DNA of 64,000 nt from NCBI RefSeq assembly GCF_019511665.1, contig NZ_JAEUAW010000004.1:328340-392339 (forward strand), in the 5' to 3' direction. Source of the DNA: Microbacterium jejuense. Lineage in GTDB: Bacteria; Actinomycetota; Actinomycetes; Actinomycetales; Microbacteriaceae. The notes under the pieces were generated by a model. It was not told where the DNA came from, ran no database searches, and saw nothing but the letters and a program-made list of their open reading frames with translations. The translations under genes and the position numbers were made by a program. Below are positions 63,892 to 64,000 of this stretch, one piece after another (the first letter of the stretch is position 1; each line of letters begins with the position of its first letter).

Positions 63892-64000
<109 letters not shown>

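Overview
The window is a GC-rich (roughly 70 % by eye) chromosomal segment of an actinobacterium, almost certainly family Microbacteriaceae and plausibly Microbacterium. The evidence is the 16S rRNA 5' end at the right edge, the actinobacterial gene set (MarP-type protease, DUF4245 protein, fdxA-dapC, NrtR-controlled nad operon, ECF sigma/anti-sigma pair) and many leaderless genes with a TANNNT -10 hexamer 6-8 nt before the start codon. There is no prophage, insertion sequence, CRISPR array or convincing tRNA gene. The region is core chromosome, and its interest lies mainly in regulatory and small features.

Layout. 1-5.6 kb (minus strand): a sensor histidine kinase cut by the window edge, fumC, a beta carbonic anhydrase, a DUF4245 protein, and xseB/xseA. 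From 5.7 kb (plus): ispH, a small membrane protein, an ECF sigma factor with its ZAS anti-sigma factor, and a MOSC protein, then convergent fba and divergent glpX. 11.6-22.8 kb is a mosaic of single genes: rmuC, a DEDDh exonuclease, a methyltransferase, ychF, a RibD-like reductase, an alpha/beta hydrolase with an unusual active site, a frameshifted flavoprotein, a MmcQ/YjbR protein, a GNAT, a Fpg/Nei glycosylase, a 40-aa Cys-rich protein and an AhpD-like protein. 22.9-27.7 kb holds a DHA2 exporter, an ABC exporter and a GT2 glycosyltransferase.

27.8-33.5 kb (minus) is an NAD-synthesis operon, nrtR-nadA-nadB-nadC-cysteine desulfurase, with a promoter whose -10 lies inside a palindrome. 33.7-39.3 kb is a complete peptide ABC importer (SBP-B-C-D-F). 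A MarP-like periplasmic protease follows, then gcvT-gcvH-gcvP behind a tandem glycine riboswitch. A CPBP protease precedes a second peptide importer (46.3-53.5 kb), which has an oversized permease, a fused double ATPase and an antisense PH-like membrane gene embedded in the locus. Then come typA, azlCD, a DUF6113-like protein, fdxA-dapC, gltA, an MFS exporter divergent from its TetR regulator, and dapD. The window ends in the promoter/leader region and first ~109 nt of a 16S rRNA gene.

Best leads. (1) The heptamer GGATGCC/GGCATCC occurs about 70 times by eye. It sits in coding sequence using otherwise uncommon GAT and GCA codons, and it is repeatedly paired head-to-head to form terminators, much like the uptake or architecture signals of other bacteria. 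(2) A compact structured RNA candidate (63485-63549) lies between dapD and the rRNA operon, with its own -10. (3) The typA promoter starts transcription inside one arm of the upstream terminator. (4) Stop codons of upstream genes double as -10 elements. (5) An alpha/beta hydrolase has Ala at the nucleophile position.
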